This document shows, piece after piece, positions 48,246 to 60,993 of a stretch of 64,000 bases of DNA; within the stretch, counting starts at the first letter, position 1; the number at the start of each line of letters is the position of its first letter. A program made the position numbers and the translations under genes. The notes below the pieces were generated by a model that was not told the DNA's origin, did no database searches, and saw nothing but the letters and a program-made list of their open reading frames with translations. Location: positions 377,274,114 through 377,338,113 of the forward strand of contig CM077676.1 of NCBI GenBank assembly GCA_039707655.1, given 5' to 3'. The DNA comes from Elymus sibiricus. Lineage: Eukaryota; Streptophyta; Magnoliopsida; Poales; Poaceae.

Positions 48246-48974
48246 TCACATGAAAGATAATAATTGAAACACAAAGAGAGCATCATGAAGCATGTGAAAA
48301 ACACATTTAAGTCTAACATACTTCCTATGCATAGGCATTTTATAAGAAAACAAATTATCAAGGCAAGAACTATTTAGCATATGCAAGGAAGAAGAATAAA
48401 ACATTGACAATTTGAACTTCGAGAGAGGTAATTGAGTAATATGAAAATTTCTACAACCGTATTTTCCTCTCTCATAATAATTATATGTAGGATCATAATC
48501 AAACTCAACAATATAGCTATCATGTAAAACATTCCCTTTATGATCCACATGCATAAAAGTTTTATAATCTTCCAAGATAGTGGGATAATCATCAACTAAA
48601 GTCATGAGCTCTCCAAACCCACTTTTATCAAAAATTTCATAAGATTGAATACTCCCCGAATATGTGGGATTCTTTTTACCTAAAGTTGACACTCTTCCAA
48701 ACCCACTTTCAATATTATTGTAAATATTATTATCAATAACATATTCATCATGAGGCTTAAATAAATTTTCAAGATCATAAGCAACATTATCACCCCAATC
48801 ATGATCATTAGCACAATTGACATTCATAGAATTTATACTAACACACTTGCAATCATGATTTTAATTCAATAAATGTGTCCCAATAGCATTTTATTTTATC
48901 ACTTCTTCATTATTAGCTATTGGTTTACAACAAGCATCAAGTTTGAAAAGATTAGCAAGTAGATGAGGATCCAT
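48246..48974 (-). pseudogene. Gag-position ORF of E2, unknown family
   Basis: The frame starts at an ATG at 48974 (MDPHLLANLF), about 170 bp inside the LTR, and runs to 48246 with two in-frame TAA codons in its first 50 codons. The rest (193 codons from 48827) is open. It has ESGFGRVSTLG, NYYERGKYG and KMPMHRKYVRLKC, all found in similar form in the E1 ORF. It is rich in Asp, Tyr and Asn with no gag zinc knuckle, protease or polymerase motif. Position suggests a gag-like role, but that is inference. Confidence 0.6.
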
Positions 48975-49170
48975 ATGCCTTTATTTTTCTTTTCTTGAGT
49001 CACATAATTATAGTTAGTAAGCAAAATAAAATATTTTTGATTTTTTAGAGAAGTGAGGGAGATGAAAAAGAGAGGCAAATAAAAACTAGAGCAAGTAGAT
49101 GATAGTTTGAGTGAAGGTACTTGTAGTGATTTGATGATGTCTCCCCGGCAACGGCGCTAGAAATTCTTTC

Positions 49171-50720
49171 TGCTACTTGTGAGCTGCGTTGGGATTTTCC
49201 CCGGAGAGGAAGGGAGAAGCAGTACAGTAGAGATAAGTATTTCCCTCAGTGAGAACCAAGGTTTATCGAACCAAAAGGAGAACCACGCAAATCCTAGTGA
49301 ACAACACCTGCACACACAAAAGCAAATACTTGCACCCAACGCGGGCAAGAGGGTTGTCAATCCCCTTGAACTCGTTACTTGCAAGGATCAAATCTTGTAT
49401 AGGTAGATAGGTAAATTGAAAAACAAAATAAAAGTAAATAAATTGCAGCAAGGTATTTTTGGTTTTTATAATATGTTTAAGGTAGACCCGGGGGCCATAG
49501 TTTTCACTAGAGGCTTCTCTCTCGAACACATAGGATACGGTGGGTGAACAAATTACTGTTGGGCAATTGATAGAAAAATGCATAGTTATGACGTATTCAT
49601 GGCAATGATCACACATATAGGCATCATGTCTGTGACAAGTAGACCGACTCATGCCTGCATCTACTACTATTACTCCACCAATCGACCGCTATCCAACATG
49701 CATCTATGGTATTAAGTTCATAACAAACAGGGTAACTCCTTAAGCAAGATGGCATGATGTAGACAAAGTAAACTCAATCAATATGAATAAACCCCATCGT
49801 TTTATCCTTAGTAGCAACAATACAATACGTGCCTCGCTACCCCTTCTGTCACTGGGTGAGGACACCGCAAGATTGAACCCACTAGAAAGCACCTCTCCCA
49901 CTGAAGATAAATCAATCTAGTTGGCCAAACCAAATGGATAGATCGGAGAGAAATACAAAGCTATCATAATCATGCATAATAAAGTTCAGAAAAGACTCAA
50001 TTACTTTCAATGAATAATCTTATCATAAACCCACAATTCATCGGATCCCAACAAACACACCACAAAAGAAGATTACATCGGATAGAACTCCAAGAAGATC
50101 GAGGAGAACATTGTATTGAAGATCAAAGAGAGAGAAGAAGCCATCTAGCTACTAGCTATGGACCCGTAGGTCTGTGGTGAACTACTCACACATCATCGGT
50201 AGGGCAGCAAGGTTGATGTAGAAGCCCTCCGTGATCGATTCCCCCTCCGGCAGAGTACCGGAAAAGGCCTCCAAATGGGATTGCGGAAGAACAGAAGCTT
50301 ACGGCGGCGGAAAAGTTATTTTGGGTGGCTCTCTGTTGGTTTGGGAATATTTGGGAATTTATAGAGGTGGAATTAGGTCAAACGGAGTTGTGTGGGGCCC
50401 ACGAGCTCAGGGGGCGTGCCTACCCCCCTAGGGTGCGCCCTACAAAATCGTGGCTCTCTTGTAGCTCTTCTGGCCTCCTCCCAAAACTTCTAGGGTCCAT
50501 TCTGGTCCAGAAAAAATCATTTTAAAGATTTTATTCCATTTGGACTTCATTTGATATTGATTTTCTGAAAAGCAAAAAACAGGAACTGGCACTGGGCACT
50601 GGGTTAATAGGTTAGTCCCAAAAAATGATATAAAATAGCATTAAAATGCATATAAAGTATCCAAGATTGATAATATAATAGCATGAAAAAATCAAAAATT
50701 ATAGATACATTGGAGACGTA
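49171..50720 (-). repeat. 5' LTR of E2
   Basis: On the plus strand it starts TGCTACTTGTGAGCTGCG and ends GATACATTGGAGACGTAT, lacking the final CA, so the outer end is truncated against the copia-like fragment. It ends like the E1 LTR family (GAGACGTAT) but differs elsewhere. Length is about 1.55 kb. Just inside, CCCCGGCAACGGCGC (49143-49157) is the probable primer site on the minus strand. Confidence 0.8.
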
Positions 50721-53130
50721 TAGCATCCATCATCATCTGGCCAGACATAGGTGACAACGTCACGGGGATGCCGGAACACTTCAACGAGAAAGAAGAACAA
50801 AACCGGCAACGAGATCAACGGTATAGTGAGCATGTGCATGACTCAAGAGGATACCGATGCATCCCGGGTTTTGTAAAGTATCGCGAAGCAAAGGGAACAT
50901 CACATAATAACCAAAGGTTCCCTCAAATGTCATTCGTGTAATCATAGGGATCGATATGGATGTCCACAGTTCTGCTATCGGTCATTGAATGAAGGGGTTT
51001 CGATCATGTCTATGATTTACCGACAGGGCCATCTCCAGGAATTCGGGGCCCCGGTGCAAAATGTAAAATGGGGCCCAAAAATTTGAATAACTCATATAAC
51101 TAAAGCATCCTCTCACTTGAATCTATTACGTTAAATATAAGTTATTTTGCATAACAGATAGTATATATCATATATTAAAGCTAAAAAGGAGTAAAAGGTG
51201 GTATAAAAAATGAACTTGTCAATTACAAAAACAATCAAGAAGTTAGAGAATTGCATCGAGTAATGACTCGCTTACCAATGGTTCAGGGTTGAAGTTTAAT
51301 GTAAGTAACTCAGTGGGCTGCGGACGGAGGCAAGACGCAGCGGAAGGGCTTGTTGTTCGTGTAGCTTCTTTTTAAAGTCTTTATTCTCTTCCAACGATCC
51401 ATTTAGCAAATCATCCTTCTCATCCCCTTCAAGAACAAGAGGTGCACAAAACTAAATTGACACATCACACACGCATCTAATCGAACAGACAAGATCATGC
51501 ATCTCTAACATTACCTTCCTTCTCTTTCCCCTGCAAGCTGTATCATGACTGTAAAAATCAATCCATAAACACCAATTGCCACAACGTAGCGGGAGAAGCG
51601 AGAAGGATGAAGAATCCCCAAACCTCGGTGGTTTTATTTTGCTGTGTTGAACTCCTCGATCAGGCCTGTCCTCGATAGATCTGAGCTAGAAATGACAACA
51701 ACGACCTAGGAGATCTAATCGAGATGGAAGAGATCGAAGATGTTTTCCACAGTGCGAAAGGTCAGCAGATCCGTAGATGAAAGGTCGAGAGACAACATGA
51801 AATAATTTGTTGATCTAGTAGGAAACGTTTATAATCAACCTCTTGTCTCTCCTGGACCAGGCCTCTCGATCTCTCATCAGATGGTTTTCCACGGAGCGGA
51901 AGAGACGAACACCGATCCCCTCGCAGACACACAACTCGCTCAGGATCGATCGATCGATGCATTGTGTGTCTTGGGAGTCTCAGAGAGCAAACAGAGTCAA
52001 GAGTCTAGGCCCAGTTCGGGAGGGCGATCAGGCCCAGTTCCCTGCTGGCAGTAACTTACGGACAACGAAAAAATCCCAGAATCGAAAATATACAATAAAC
52101 CTAGACCAAAATCGGGGGGGCCCTGGAATTTGGGGGCCCTGTGCAGTCGCACAGGCCGCACAGGCCCATGGACGGCCCTACTTACCGAACCTATGGGGTC
52201 ACAAGCTTAAGGTAATCACGATCTATTGAGTGTTAGTAGGACGAGAGTATCGAGGATTTATTTGTGGAATTGTTTCATTAATATTCAGAATAGTTTCGAG
52301 AGGAACCGGAAGCGTTTCGGGGTCACCGGAAGGGTTTTGGAGTTTATCGGGCAATACCGGGTATTCCCGATAATTAATATATAGGTGGAAAATGTTTTAA
52401 GTGATGTTAAATTATAAATAAAAGGCTTTAATAATTATTAGAAGACTTTCATATTTAATTAAATATCAACGGGCCTTAAAAGGCCAAGAGGTGGAAGCCA
52501 ACTTGGGCCACAAGGGCCCAAGTGGAGGAGCCCACCCCCACCCCCCTTTCCTTTTGGGGGGCGAATCCTACTAGGGGAGGAGTCCAACTAGGGGAGGAGG
52601 AGTTAGGGGAGGAGTCCAACTCCTCCCCTCTTGGCCGGCGCCCCAAGGAGGGACTTTCCCTCCTTGGTGGTTGCCTCTCCCTCCCCCTCTAACCTATATA
52701 TACTTGAGGTATTGGCCACAATTGAATACACAAGTATTGGAGCCTCCTCTAGTTCTAGTTCAAGTTGGTCCTAGTTGACTAATTAGAGCTAGACCTAGTT
52801 CCTCTAATCCTCATAATTAGAAGCCCGGTGTAGTTCTAATCTCCTCCCTCAAATTCTCCGGCGACGATTAGCTCTGGACGGCGAAGCGCTGCTGGATCAT
52901 GAAGACCGTACGCTTGCAACCAAGTAGAGAGGTTGTGCTTTCGGTCTTCCGTTCGAGGGATCGTTCGAGGGCGGTTCGAGGGACTCCAAGTACGATCTAC
53001 ACCGACTCATCTACTTTCGCTGCACTCCAGAGTCGGTAATGATCGTTGATCCAAACCCTATATGCATCTTCATATTGTTCCTGGGTGTTCATATGGCGAT
53101 TTTTTTTGTTTTCCACTACGTTTCCCATCA
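50721..53130 (+). repeat. Copia-like LTR fragment, split by a hAT element
   Basis: 50721-51023 and 52181-53130 resemble the copia LTR at 37744-39257 in order and motifs (CATCCATCATC, GGGGATGCCGGAACA, GGTCACAAGCTTAAGG, GACGGCGAAGCGCTG). They are too diverged to be the same family. It has lost its start and ends TTTCCCATCA at 53130. A TATA-like CTATATATAC lies near 52693. No coding sequence belongs to it. Confidence 0.75.
51024..52180. mobile_element. Non-autonomous hAT-like DNA transposon
   Basis: The 1157 bp insertion begins CAGGGCCATC and, read from the other end, begins TAGGGCCGTC. It is flanked by TTTACCGA (51016-51023) and CTTACCGA (52181-52188), an 8 bp target duplication with one change, which is typical of hAT elements. 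GGGGCCC-rich stretches lie near both ends. No transposase is visible. Removing it restores a continuous copia-like LTR. Confidence 0.8.
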
Positions 53131-53566
53131 CCCAGTCCCCAACTGGCACTACGACCGTGACACCCGTCCCGCCTGTCGTGACCGAACTAGCCCGACACGG
53201 GACAACTCCAACAGGCGGGTTTGGCTTGGCCATCGCGCGCGGGCCAGCACGCAGAAAGGCACCAGTGTGCGCTCCCGAAGCTGCCCAATGACGGTGGCCT
53301 CGGGCGGGCACGTGGTCCACCCGTCATGGACCGCCTAGAAGGGGTCACCCGGGCAGATCAGAAGGCTCAGAGCGCCCCCCCCCCCCAGAGGCTCCCGCGG
53401 CAAGCCACCCGACAAAGAACGGCCGGGAGGCTCTCTTTGTCGCGGGCGCGCCTGAAGCCGCCATATGACGATGGCCCCGGGCACGCCCCGCCGTCCACCC
53501 ATCATGGACCGCCCAGCTTGGTCGCCCGGGTACGAGCCATCCGGGCAAATTAGACGGCTCGGAGCG
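53131..53566. repeat. GC-rich tandem repeat, left part
   Basis: Repeated blocks include CCCATCATGGACCGCC or CCCGTCATGGACCGCC (about 53320 and 53497), GGCTTGGCCATC, AGAGGCTCCCGCGGCAAGCC and GATGGCCCCGGGC. The same blocks recur at 60994-61408 after E1. Open frames here are composition effects and are not called as genes. Confidence 0.7.
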
Positions 53567-55210
53567 TGATGTCTACTATGCAACTTTTATTCTTGTAGAC
53601 GTTGTTGGGCCTCCAAGTGCAGAGTTTTGTAGGACAGTAGCAAATTTCTCTCAAGTGGATGACCTAAGGTTTATCAATCCGTCGGAGGCGTAGGATGAAG
53701 ATGGTCTCTCTCAAACAACCCTGCAATCAAATACAAGAAATCTCTTGTGTCCCCAACACACCCAATACAATGGTAAATTGTATAGGTGCACTAGTTCGGC
53801 GAAGAGATGGTGATACAAGTGTAGTATGGATAGTAGATATAGGTTTTTGTATTCTGAGAATATAAAAACAGCAAGGTAGCAAGTAACAAAAGTGAGCACA
53901 AACGGTATTGCAATGCTTAAAAACAAGGCCTAGCGTTCATACTTTCACTAGTACAATCTCTCAACGGTGCTAACATAATTGGATCATATAACAATCCCTC
54001 AACGTGTGATAAAGAATCACTCCAAAGTTCCTATTAGCGAAGAACATAAGATAGAAATTGTTGTAGGGTACGAAACCACCTCAAAGTTATCCTTTCCGAT
54101 CAATCTATTGAGCCATCCCTATAAGTGTCACAAACAGCCCTAGAGTTCGTACTAAAATAACACCATATGATACGCATCGACCAACTCTAATGTCACCTAG
54201 ATACTCCAATGTCACCACAAGTATCCGTGAGTTGATTATTCGATATGCATCAAAACAACTTCAGATTCATAATATTCAATCCACACAAAGAACTTCAAAG
54301 AGTACCCCCAAAGTTTCTTATCGGAGAAAAGATAATGAAAACGTGCAACCAACCCCTATGCCTAGATCACCCCAAGGTCACGGGAATCCGTGAGTTGATC
54401 ACCAAAACATACATCAAGTGACTCAATAGAATACCCCATTGTCACTACGGGTATCCACATGCAAGACATATATCAAGTGTTCTCAAATCTGAAATATTCA
54501 ATTCGACAATAACGAAACCTCAAAGGGAAAGATTCAATTCATCACAAGAAGATAGAGAGGGAAGAAATACCATATGATCCAACTATATTAACAAAGCTCG
54601 TGATACATCAAGATCGTGCCAAATCAAGAACACGAGAGAGAGAGATCAAACACATAACTACTAGTACATACCCTCAGCCCCGAGGGTGAACTACTCCCTC
54701 CTCGTCATGGAGACCGCCGGGATGATGAAGATGGCCTCCGGTGATGATTCCCCCCTCTGGCAGGGTGCCGGAACAGGGGTCCAGATGGTATTTCTTTGGT
54801 ATAGAGGCATGCGGCGGCGGCGGCGAAGTTCTCGGTTTATTTCTGGGGGTTTCTCTATTTATAGGATTTTTCAGCGTTGGAATCACGCGAAAAGGAGCTA
54901 TGAGGGCCCCACAAGGCAGCATGGTGCGACCCCCCCCCCAGGCCGCGTCGTGGTGCCTTGTGAGCACCTCGTGAGGCTTCTGGTCCTTCCACGAAGCTTC
55001 GGGGGTCTCTTTTGGTCCCAAAAAATCGTCAAAAAGTTTCGTCCAATTCCGAGAACTTTTATTTCTGCATAAAAAACAACACCATGGTAGTTCTGCTGAA
55101 AACAGCATCAGTCTGGGTTAGTTCTAATCAAATCATACCAAAACCATATAAAATTGTTATAAACATGTCATGAATACTTCATAAATTATAGATACGTTGG
55201 AAACGTATCA
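53567..55210 (-). repeat. 3' LTR of E1
   Basis: Plus-strand ends are TGATGTCTACTATGCAAC and GAAACGTATCA; about 1644 bp. CTATTTATA at 54855-54863 is a minus-strand TATA box. A poly-C run lies near 54930. Confidence 0.93.
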
Positions 55211-58200
55211 GCATCCCCAAGCTTAATTTCTGCTCGTCCTCGAGTAGGTAAATGATAAAAGAAATAATTTATGAAGTGTGAATGCTAGCATAATGCATAA
55301 GTTTGATCAATGATAATTTCAATCACTTTTTCTAGCATCATTATATATCATAAACATTAGCTCATCTCATAAAACTTCTCATGATCAAGTAGCAAGCTAT
55401 TCACATGTTAAAGTATAGATCATAAACTTTCTTGAAAACTAACAAACTATGTTTTCAGTCATCAAACAATTATAATTCATCTTATTTTCAGGAAGGTTCT
55501 ATGTAAGAGCTTTGTTTTAGCAAATTCCACATACTCAACTATCATTTAGTCTTCCATGATTGCTGACACTCAAAGCATATTTTTAGAACAAACCGTTTCA
55601 GTCAAACACATTGGAAGATAGGGGCTTAATGTTTCGCCTCCCAACTTATTTATCTCATGGATAATGTCAACAATAATAACTCATGATCACCTATATTCAA
55701 CGGGATATATATGCCTGGATCAATCCCCACCACATGATGCTTGCCAAGAGAGAAAATAAAAACGGAATAGAGAAGAACACTATTGACTCTTGCATAAAAG
55801 TAAATACATAAAGTAAAAGATAGGCCCTTCGCAGAGGTTGTCATGCGCTCTTGTTTTTGGATGTGCAAGCTCTTAATGTAAAGGAACGTCACTTTATATT
55901 GCCCCTTGTGATAGCGATCTTTATTATGCAGTCTGTCGCTTTTATTACTCCACCATCACAAGATCGTACAAAGCTTATTTCCCCTTACAATAAAAGTTCA
56001 TACATGTTTAGGAGCAATTTTTATTGCTTTGCACCGATGACAACTTACTAGAAGGATCTTATTCAATCCATAGGTAGATATAGTGGACTCTCATGACATG
56101 AAACTGGGTTTAAGTGTTTTTGGATGCACAAGTAGTATCTCTACTTAGTGCGGAATTTTGGCAAGCAAAAGATAGGGGGCAAGCACCACATGTTAGAGGA
56201 TCCAAAACAATATAACTTCTATGTGAATATAAGCAAACATAACCCATTACATTGTCTTCCTTGTCCAACATCAACTACTTGATCAAGGTTGAAAATAATT
56301 AATGGGGGCTCACAATCATAGAAGATGTCCAAGATAGTATATTTATATGTGAAATCTCTCTCCCTTCAATATTCTTTCATGAATTGTTCAAGTGACCAAT
56401 GCTATGTTTGCTAACATTCAATAAATTTTACCACTTATACTTCTTATTTGTGAAGTCGCTACTCCCCATGGGACAAGCATATGAAGCACATATAATTTCA
56501 ACTTTATGATATTCAATTCATTCAATAATTTACTCTTAGGATATAAGTGAAGCACGAGAGTAAACGAGAAACTACTCCAAAAGGTATAAGTGAAGATCAA
56601 TGAGTAGGCAAACAATTAAGTAGCTATGTGAAGACTCTCTCTCAATAAAGATTTCAGATCTTGAAAATTTTATTCAAACATCAAACAAAATGAAAATAAA
56701 AGGACACTCCAAGAATAGCACATATCATGTGAACAAGTAAAAACTTAGGCTAACCGATAGGTGTTGATGAAGAAAGGTGGGATGCCCACCGGGGCATCCC
56801 CAAGCTTAGTTGCTTGAGACTTCTTGGAATGTTAACTTGGGGTGCCTTGGGAATCCCCAAGCTTGAGCTCTTGTGTCTCCTTAATTCCTCTCATATCATG
56901 GCTTCTCCTAAATCTTAAAAACTTCATCCACACAAGACTCAACAAGAACTTGTGAGATAAGTTAGTATAAATCAACTCAAAACCTTAACATTCTCTACTG
57001 TAGCACATCACTAAAATTATAATTAAACATTTCATACTAAATGCCTCTGCATATTTAATACTCCTATCCTCAAATAGAATCATTAAACAAGCAAACATAT
57101 GCAAACAATGCAACCATAACCGAAATCTGCCAAAATAGAATAGTCTGTAAAGGGGGATTTAAAATTCATACTTCCCTAACTCCAAATATTCTGAAAAATT
57201 ACCAAGTGACAGATAACTCATGCATTATTACTGTGTAAAAAATTCAGATTTTTATCATGTTCTAACTATTCAGGAATATTCTGGACATAACAGAAAACTT
57301 TCTGTTTTCAAACAGCAACACATGAACTTGCAAACTGAGCATGGTAAAGGCTATAATTGGCATTTTATTGAACTAAAAGATACAAAACATGATTATTTAT
57401 AACACCAAGCAAGTATCAACATAAGAAAATGACGCTCCAAGCAAAACTCATATTATGTGACGAATAAAAATATAGCTCCAAGTGAGGTTACCGATAGTGT
57501 TGAAGACGAAAGAGGGGGTGCCTTCCTGGGCATCCCCAAGCTTAGACGCTTGAGTCTTCCTTGAGTATTACCTTGGGGTGCCTTTGGCATCCCCAAGCTT
57601 AGGGTCTTGCCACTCCTTATTCTCCTCATATCGATATCTCACCCAAAACTTGAAAACTTCAATCACACAAAACTTAACGGAACTTGTGAGATAGGTTAGT
57701 ATGATAAAAATAAATCATCCACTTAGGTACTGTCAAGACAAGATTCATAATTGTTCTCACATAAATCCTACTGTACTCTATCATTTCCACAATTTATATC
57801 TCATAATATAAGCTATGGAAACACTAAAACAAGCAAACTATGCAATAAAAACAGAATCTGTCAAAAACAGAACAGCATGTAGTGAGCGATTTAAAAACCA
57901 TACTTCTGTACCTCCAAAAATTCTGAAAAATATGGAAAACGTAAAAAAATTGTAACTCAATATTGTGTAAAAATTTCAGAATTTTCTCACACTACAGTAC
58001 AGAATAGAAATTCCAGCACTGGACGCAAAAGTTTCTGTTTTTGCACAGAATCAAATCAACAAGTATCCACACTATCCCAAAGGCTTTACTTGGCACATTA
58101 TTGAAAGAAAACATATAAAACATGATTACTACAGTATCTTAATCATGTGAACACACAAAAACAGTAGGGGTAAATATTGGGTTGTCTCCCAACAAGCGCT

Positions 58201-58216
58201 TTTCTTTAATGCCTTT
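55211..58216 (-). other. Non-coding interior of E1
   Basis: About 3 kb of AT-rich DNA between the ORF and the 3' LTR. It repeats GGGGCATCCCCAAGCTTAG in both orientations (about 56795, 56850, 57530, 57590) and GAGATATAAGTGAAG-type phrases. Element E0 at 1-14122 is a copy of part of it. No supported coding region. Confidence 0.6.
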
Positions 58217-59170
58217 TTAGCTAGGCATGATGATTTCAATGATGCTCACATAAGAAGTGGAGAATTGAAACATAATGGGAGCATCATGAAGCATATGACA
58301 AGCACATTTAAGCCTAACCCACTTCCTATGCATAGGGATTTTGTGAGCAAACAACTTATGGGAGCAAGAATCAACTAGCATAGGAAGGCAAAACAAGTAT
58401 GATTCCAAAACTTTCAACATAAAGAGAGGAAACTTGATATTGTTGAAATATATATAAGCATATCTCCCTCTCTCATAATAATTTTCAGTAGCATCATGAA
58501 CAAATTCAACAACATAACTATGACATAAATCATTCTTTTCATGATCCAAAAGTATAGAAATTTTATTACTCTCCACATAAGCAAATTTATTCTCATCAAT
58601 AGTAGTGGGAGCAAACTCAATGAAATAACTATCATGTGATACTTGATTGACATAATCCCAATGAAAATTAAAATCATGATGATAAGTTTCATAGTTATCA
58701 TTATTCTTTATAGCATACATGTCATCACAATAATCATCATAGATAGCAACTTTGTTGTCATAATCAATTGAAACCTCTTCCTAAATAGTGGAATCATCAT
58801 TAAATATTGTGACCTCTCCAAATCCACTTTTGTCAATATTGCAATAAGATTCAACACCCTCAAAAATAGTGGGATCATTAGTACCTAGAGTTGAAACTCT
58901 TCCAAACCCACTTTCATCAATGTAATCATCATAAATAGGAGGCATACTTTCATCATAATAAATTTGCTCATCAAAACTTGGGGGACTAAAAATAGCATCT
59001 TCATCAAACATAGCATCCCCAAGCTTATGGCTTTGCATATCATTAGCATCATGGATATTCATAGAAAGCATACTAACAACATTGCAATCAAGCTCATCAT
59101 TCAAAGGATTCACATTAAACATTTTATAAAATTCTTCCTCTAACAATTGAGCACAATAATCGGAATCCAT
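58217..59170 (-). pseudogene. Gag-position ORF of E1, unknown family
   Basis: From the ATG at 59170 (MDSDYCAQLL) one frame runs 317 codons to 58217, interrupted only by a TAG at 58781-58783. It begins about 180 bp inside the 5' LTR. The product is acidic and Tyr/Asp-rich, with ESGFGRVSTLG twice in related form (also KSGFGEVTIF), NYYERGRYAYIYF and KIPMHRKWVRLKC. The same motifs occur in E2. No zinc knuckle or catalytic motif is seen. It could be a gag-like structural protein kept by non-autonomous families, which is inference. Confidence 0.65.
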
Positions 59171-59326
59171 ATTTTCAAGAAAGACATTATAAAGATGAAG
59201 TATTTGAGGCAACCTCAATTCCAAATTTTTTTTTGTAGTTTTCTTTTATAAAGCAAACTAGTGATAAAAAAAGAAAATAAAAGATTCAATTGCAAGATCT
59301 AAATATATACCTTCAAGCACTCACCT

Positions 59327-59353
59327 CCCCGGCAATGGCGCCAGAAAAGAGCT
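59327..59353 (-). promoter_or_regulatory. E1 primer binding site region
   Basis: Directly next to the 5' LTR, the minus strand reads TGGCGCCATTGCCGGGG after a short AAGCTCTTTTC spacer. The same signal (with GCGCCGTTGCCGGGG) follows the E2 LTR. It marks the start of minus-strand DNA synthesis; I cannot name the tRNA with certainty. Confidence 0.65.
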
Positions 59354-60993
59354 TGATGTCTACTACGCAACTTTTATTCTTCTAGACGTTGTTGGGCCTC
59401 CAAGTGCAGAGTTTTGTAAGACAGTAGCAAATTTCCCTCAAGTGGATGACCTAAGGTTTATCAATCCGTGGGAGGCGTAGGATGAAGATGGTCTCTCTCA
59501 AACAACCCTGCAATCAAATACAAGAAATCTCTTGTGTCCCCAACACACCCAATACAATGGTAAATTGTATAGGTGCACTAGTTCGGCAAAGAGATGGTGA
59601 TATAAGTGTAGTATGGATAGTAGATATAGGTTTTTGTAATCTGAAAATATAAAAACAGCAAAGTAGCAAGTAACAAAAGTGAGCACAAACGGTATTGCAA
59701 TGCTTAAAAACAAGGCCTAGGGTTCATACTTTCACTAGTGCAATCTCTCAGCTGTGCTAACATAATTGGATCATATAACAATCCCTCAACGTGCGATAAA
59801 GAATCACTCCAAAGTTCCTATTAGCGGAGAACATAAGATAGAAATTGTTGTAGGGTACGAAACCACCTCAAAGTTATCCTTTCCGATCAATCTATTGAGC
59901 CATCCCTATAAGTGTCACAAACAGCCCTAGAGTTCGTACTAAAATAACACCATATGATACGCATCGACCAACTCTAATGTCACCTAGATACTCCAATGTC
60001 ACCACAAGTATCCGTGAGTTGATTATTCGATATGCATCAAAACAACTTCAGATTCATAATATTCAATCCACACAAAAAACTTCAAAGAGTACCCCAAAGT
60101 TTCTTATCGGAGAAAAGATAATGAAAACATGCAACCAACCCCTATGCCTAGATCACCCCAAGGCCACGGGAATCTGCGAGTTGATCACCAAAACATACAT
60201 CAAGTGACTCAATAGAATACCCCATTGTCACCACGGGTATCCACATGCAAGACATACATCAAGTGTTCTCAAATCTGAAATATTCAATCCGACAATAATG
60301 AAACCTCAAAGGGAAAGATTCAATTCATCACAAGAAGATAGAGAGGGAAGAAACACCATATGATCCAACTATATTAACAAAGCTCGCGATACATCAAGAT
60401 CGTGCCAAATCAAGAACACGAGAGAGAGATCAAACACATAGCTACTAGTACATACCCTCAGCCCCGAGGGTGAACTACTCCCTCCTCGTCATGGAGACCG
60501 CCGGGATGATGAAGATGGCCTCCGGTGATGATTCTCCCCTCCGGTAGGGTGCCGGAATAGGGCTCCAGATGGTATTTCTTCGGTACAGAGGCGTGCGGCG
60601 GCGGCGTCGAAGTTCTCGGTTTATTTCTGGGGGTTTCTCTATTTATAGGATTTTTCAGCGTTGGAATCACGCGAAAAGGAGCTACGAGGACCTCACAAGA
60701 CAGCACGGCGCGACCCCCCCCCCAGGCCACGCCGTGGTGCCTTGTGAGCACCTCGTGAGGCTTCTGGTCCTTCCACGAAGCTTCGAGGGTCTCTTTTGGT
60801 CCAAAAAATCATCAAAAAGTTTCTTACAATTCCGAGAACTTTTATTTCTGCACAAAAAACAACACCACGGTAGTTCTGCTGAAAACAGCGTCAGTCCGGT
60901 TTAGTTCTAATCAAATCATACCAAAACCATATAAAATTGTTATAAACATGGCATGAATACTTCATAAATTATAGATACGTTGGTGACATATCA
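59354..60993 (-). repeat. 5' LTR of E1
   Basis: About 1640 bp; ends TGATGTCTACTACGCAAC and GTGACATATCA on the plus strand. A minus-strand TATA box (CTATTTATA on plus) lies at 60639-60647 and would drive the E1 transcript. Confidence 0.93.

Larger units (their letters stand above)
25224..50720 (-). mobile_element. Gypsy-type retrotransposon E2, truncated and split by three insertions
   Basis: Pieces at 25224-25330, 26973-27091, 36482-37215 and 46655-50720 join into one element once three insertions are removed, each with its own target duplication. The 5' LTR is 49171-50720 (minus orientation), with a primer-site-like CCGGCAACGGCGC just inside it at about 49145-49157. A gag-like ORF lies at 48246-48974. 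The rest is AT-rich and non-coding in appearance, like E0 and E1, and no pol domain is visible. Its 3' LTR is missing; the left end is cut at copy B. 36482-37215 includes a long pyrimidine tract. Confidence 0.75.
53567..60993 (-). mobile_element. Complete non-autonomous gypsy-type retrotransposon E1
   Basis: Two LTRs of about 1.64 kb flank a 4.1 kb interior. The 5 bp duplication GAGCG is perfect (53562-53566 and 60994-60998), and the LTRs are very similar, so this is the youngest-looking LTR element here. Orientation is minus: the primer site TGGCGCCATTGCCGGGG lies just inside the right LTR, and a purine-rich AAGCTTGGGGATGC precedes the left LTR. Only one gag-position ORF is present and no pol, so it would need enzymes from another element. 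Confidence 0.93.

Noticed and set aside
53221..53583. Open frames in the GC-rich tandem repeat
   Set aside because: They occur in most frames on both strands and end at the E1 border; no domain or conserved start.
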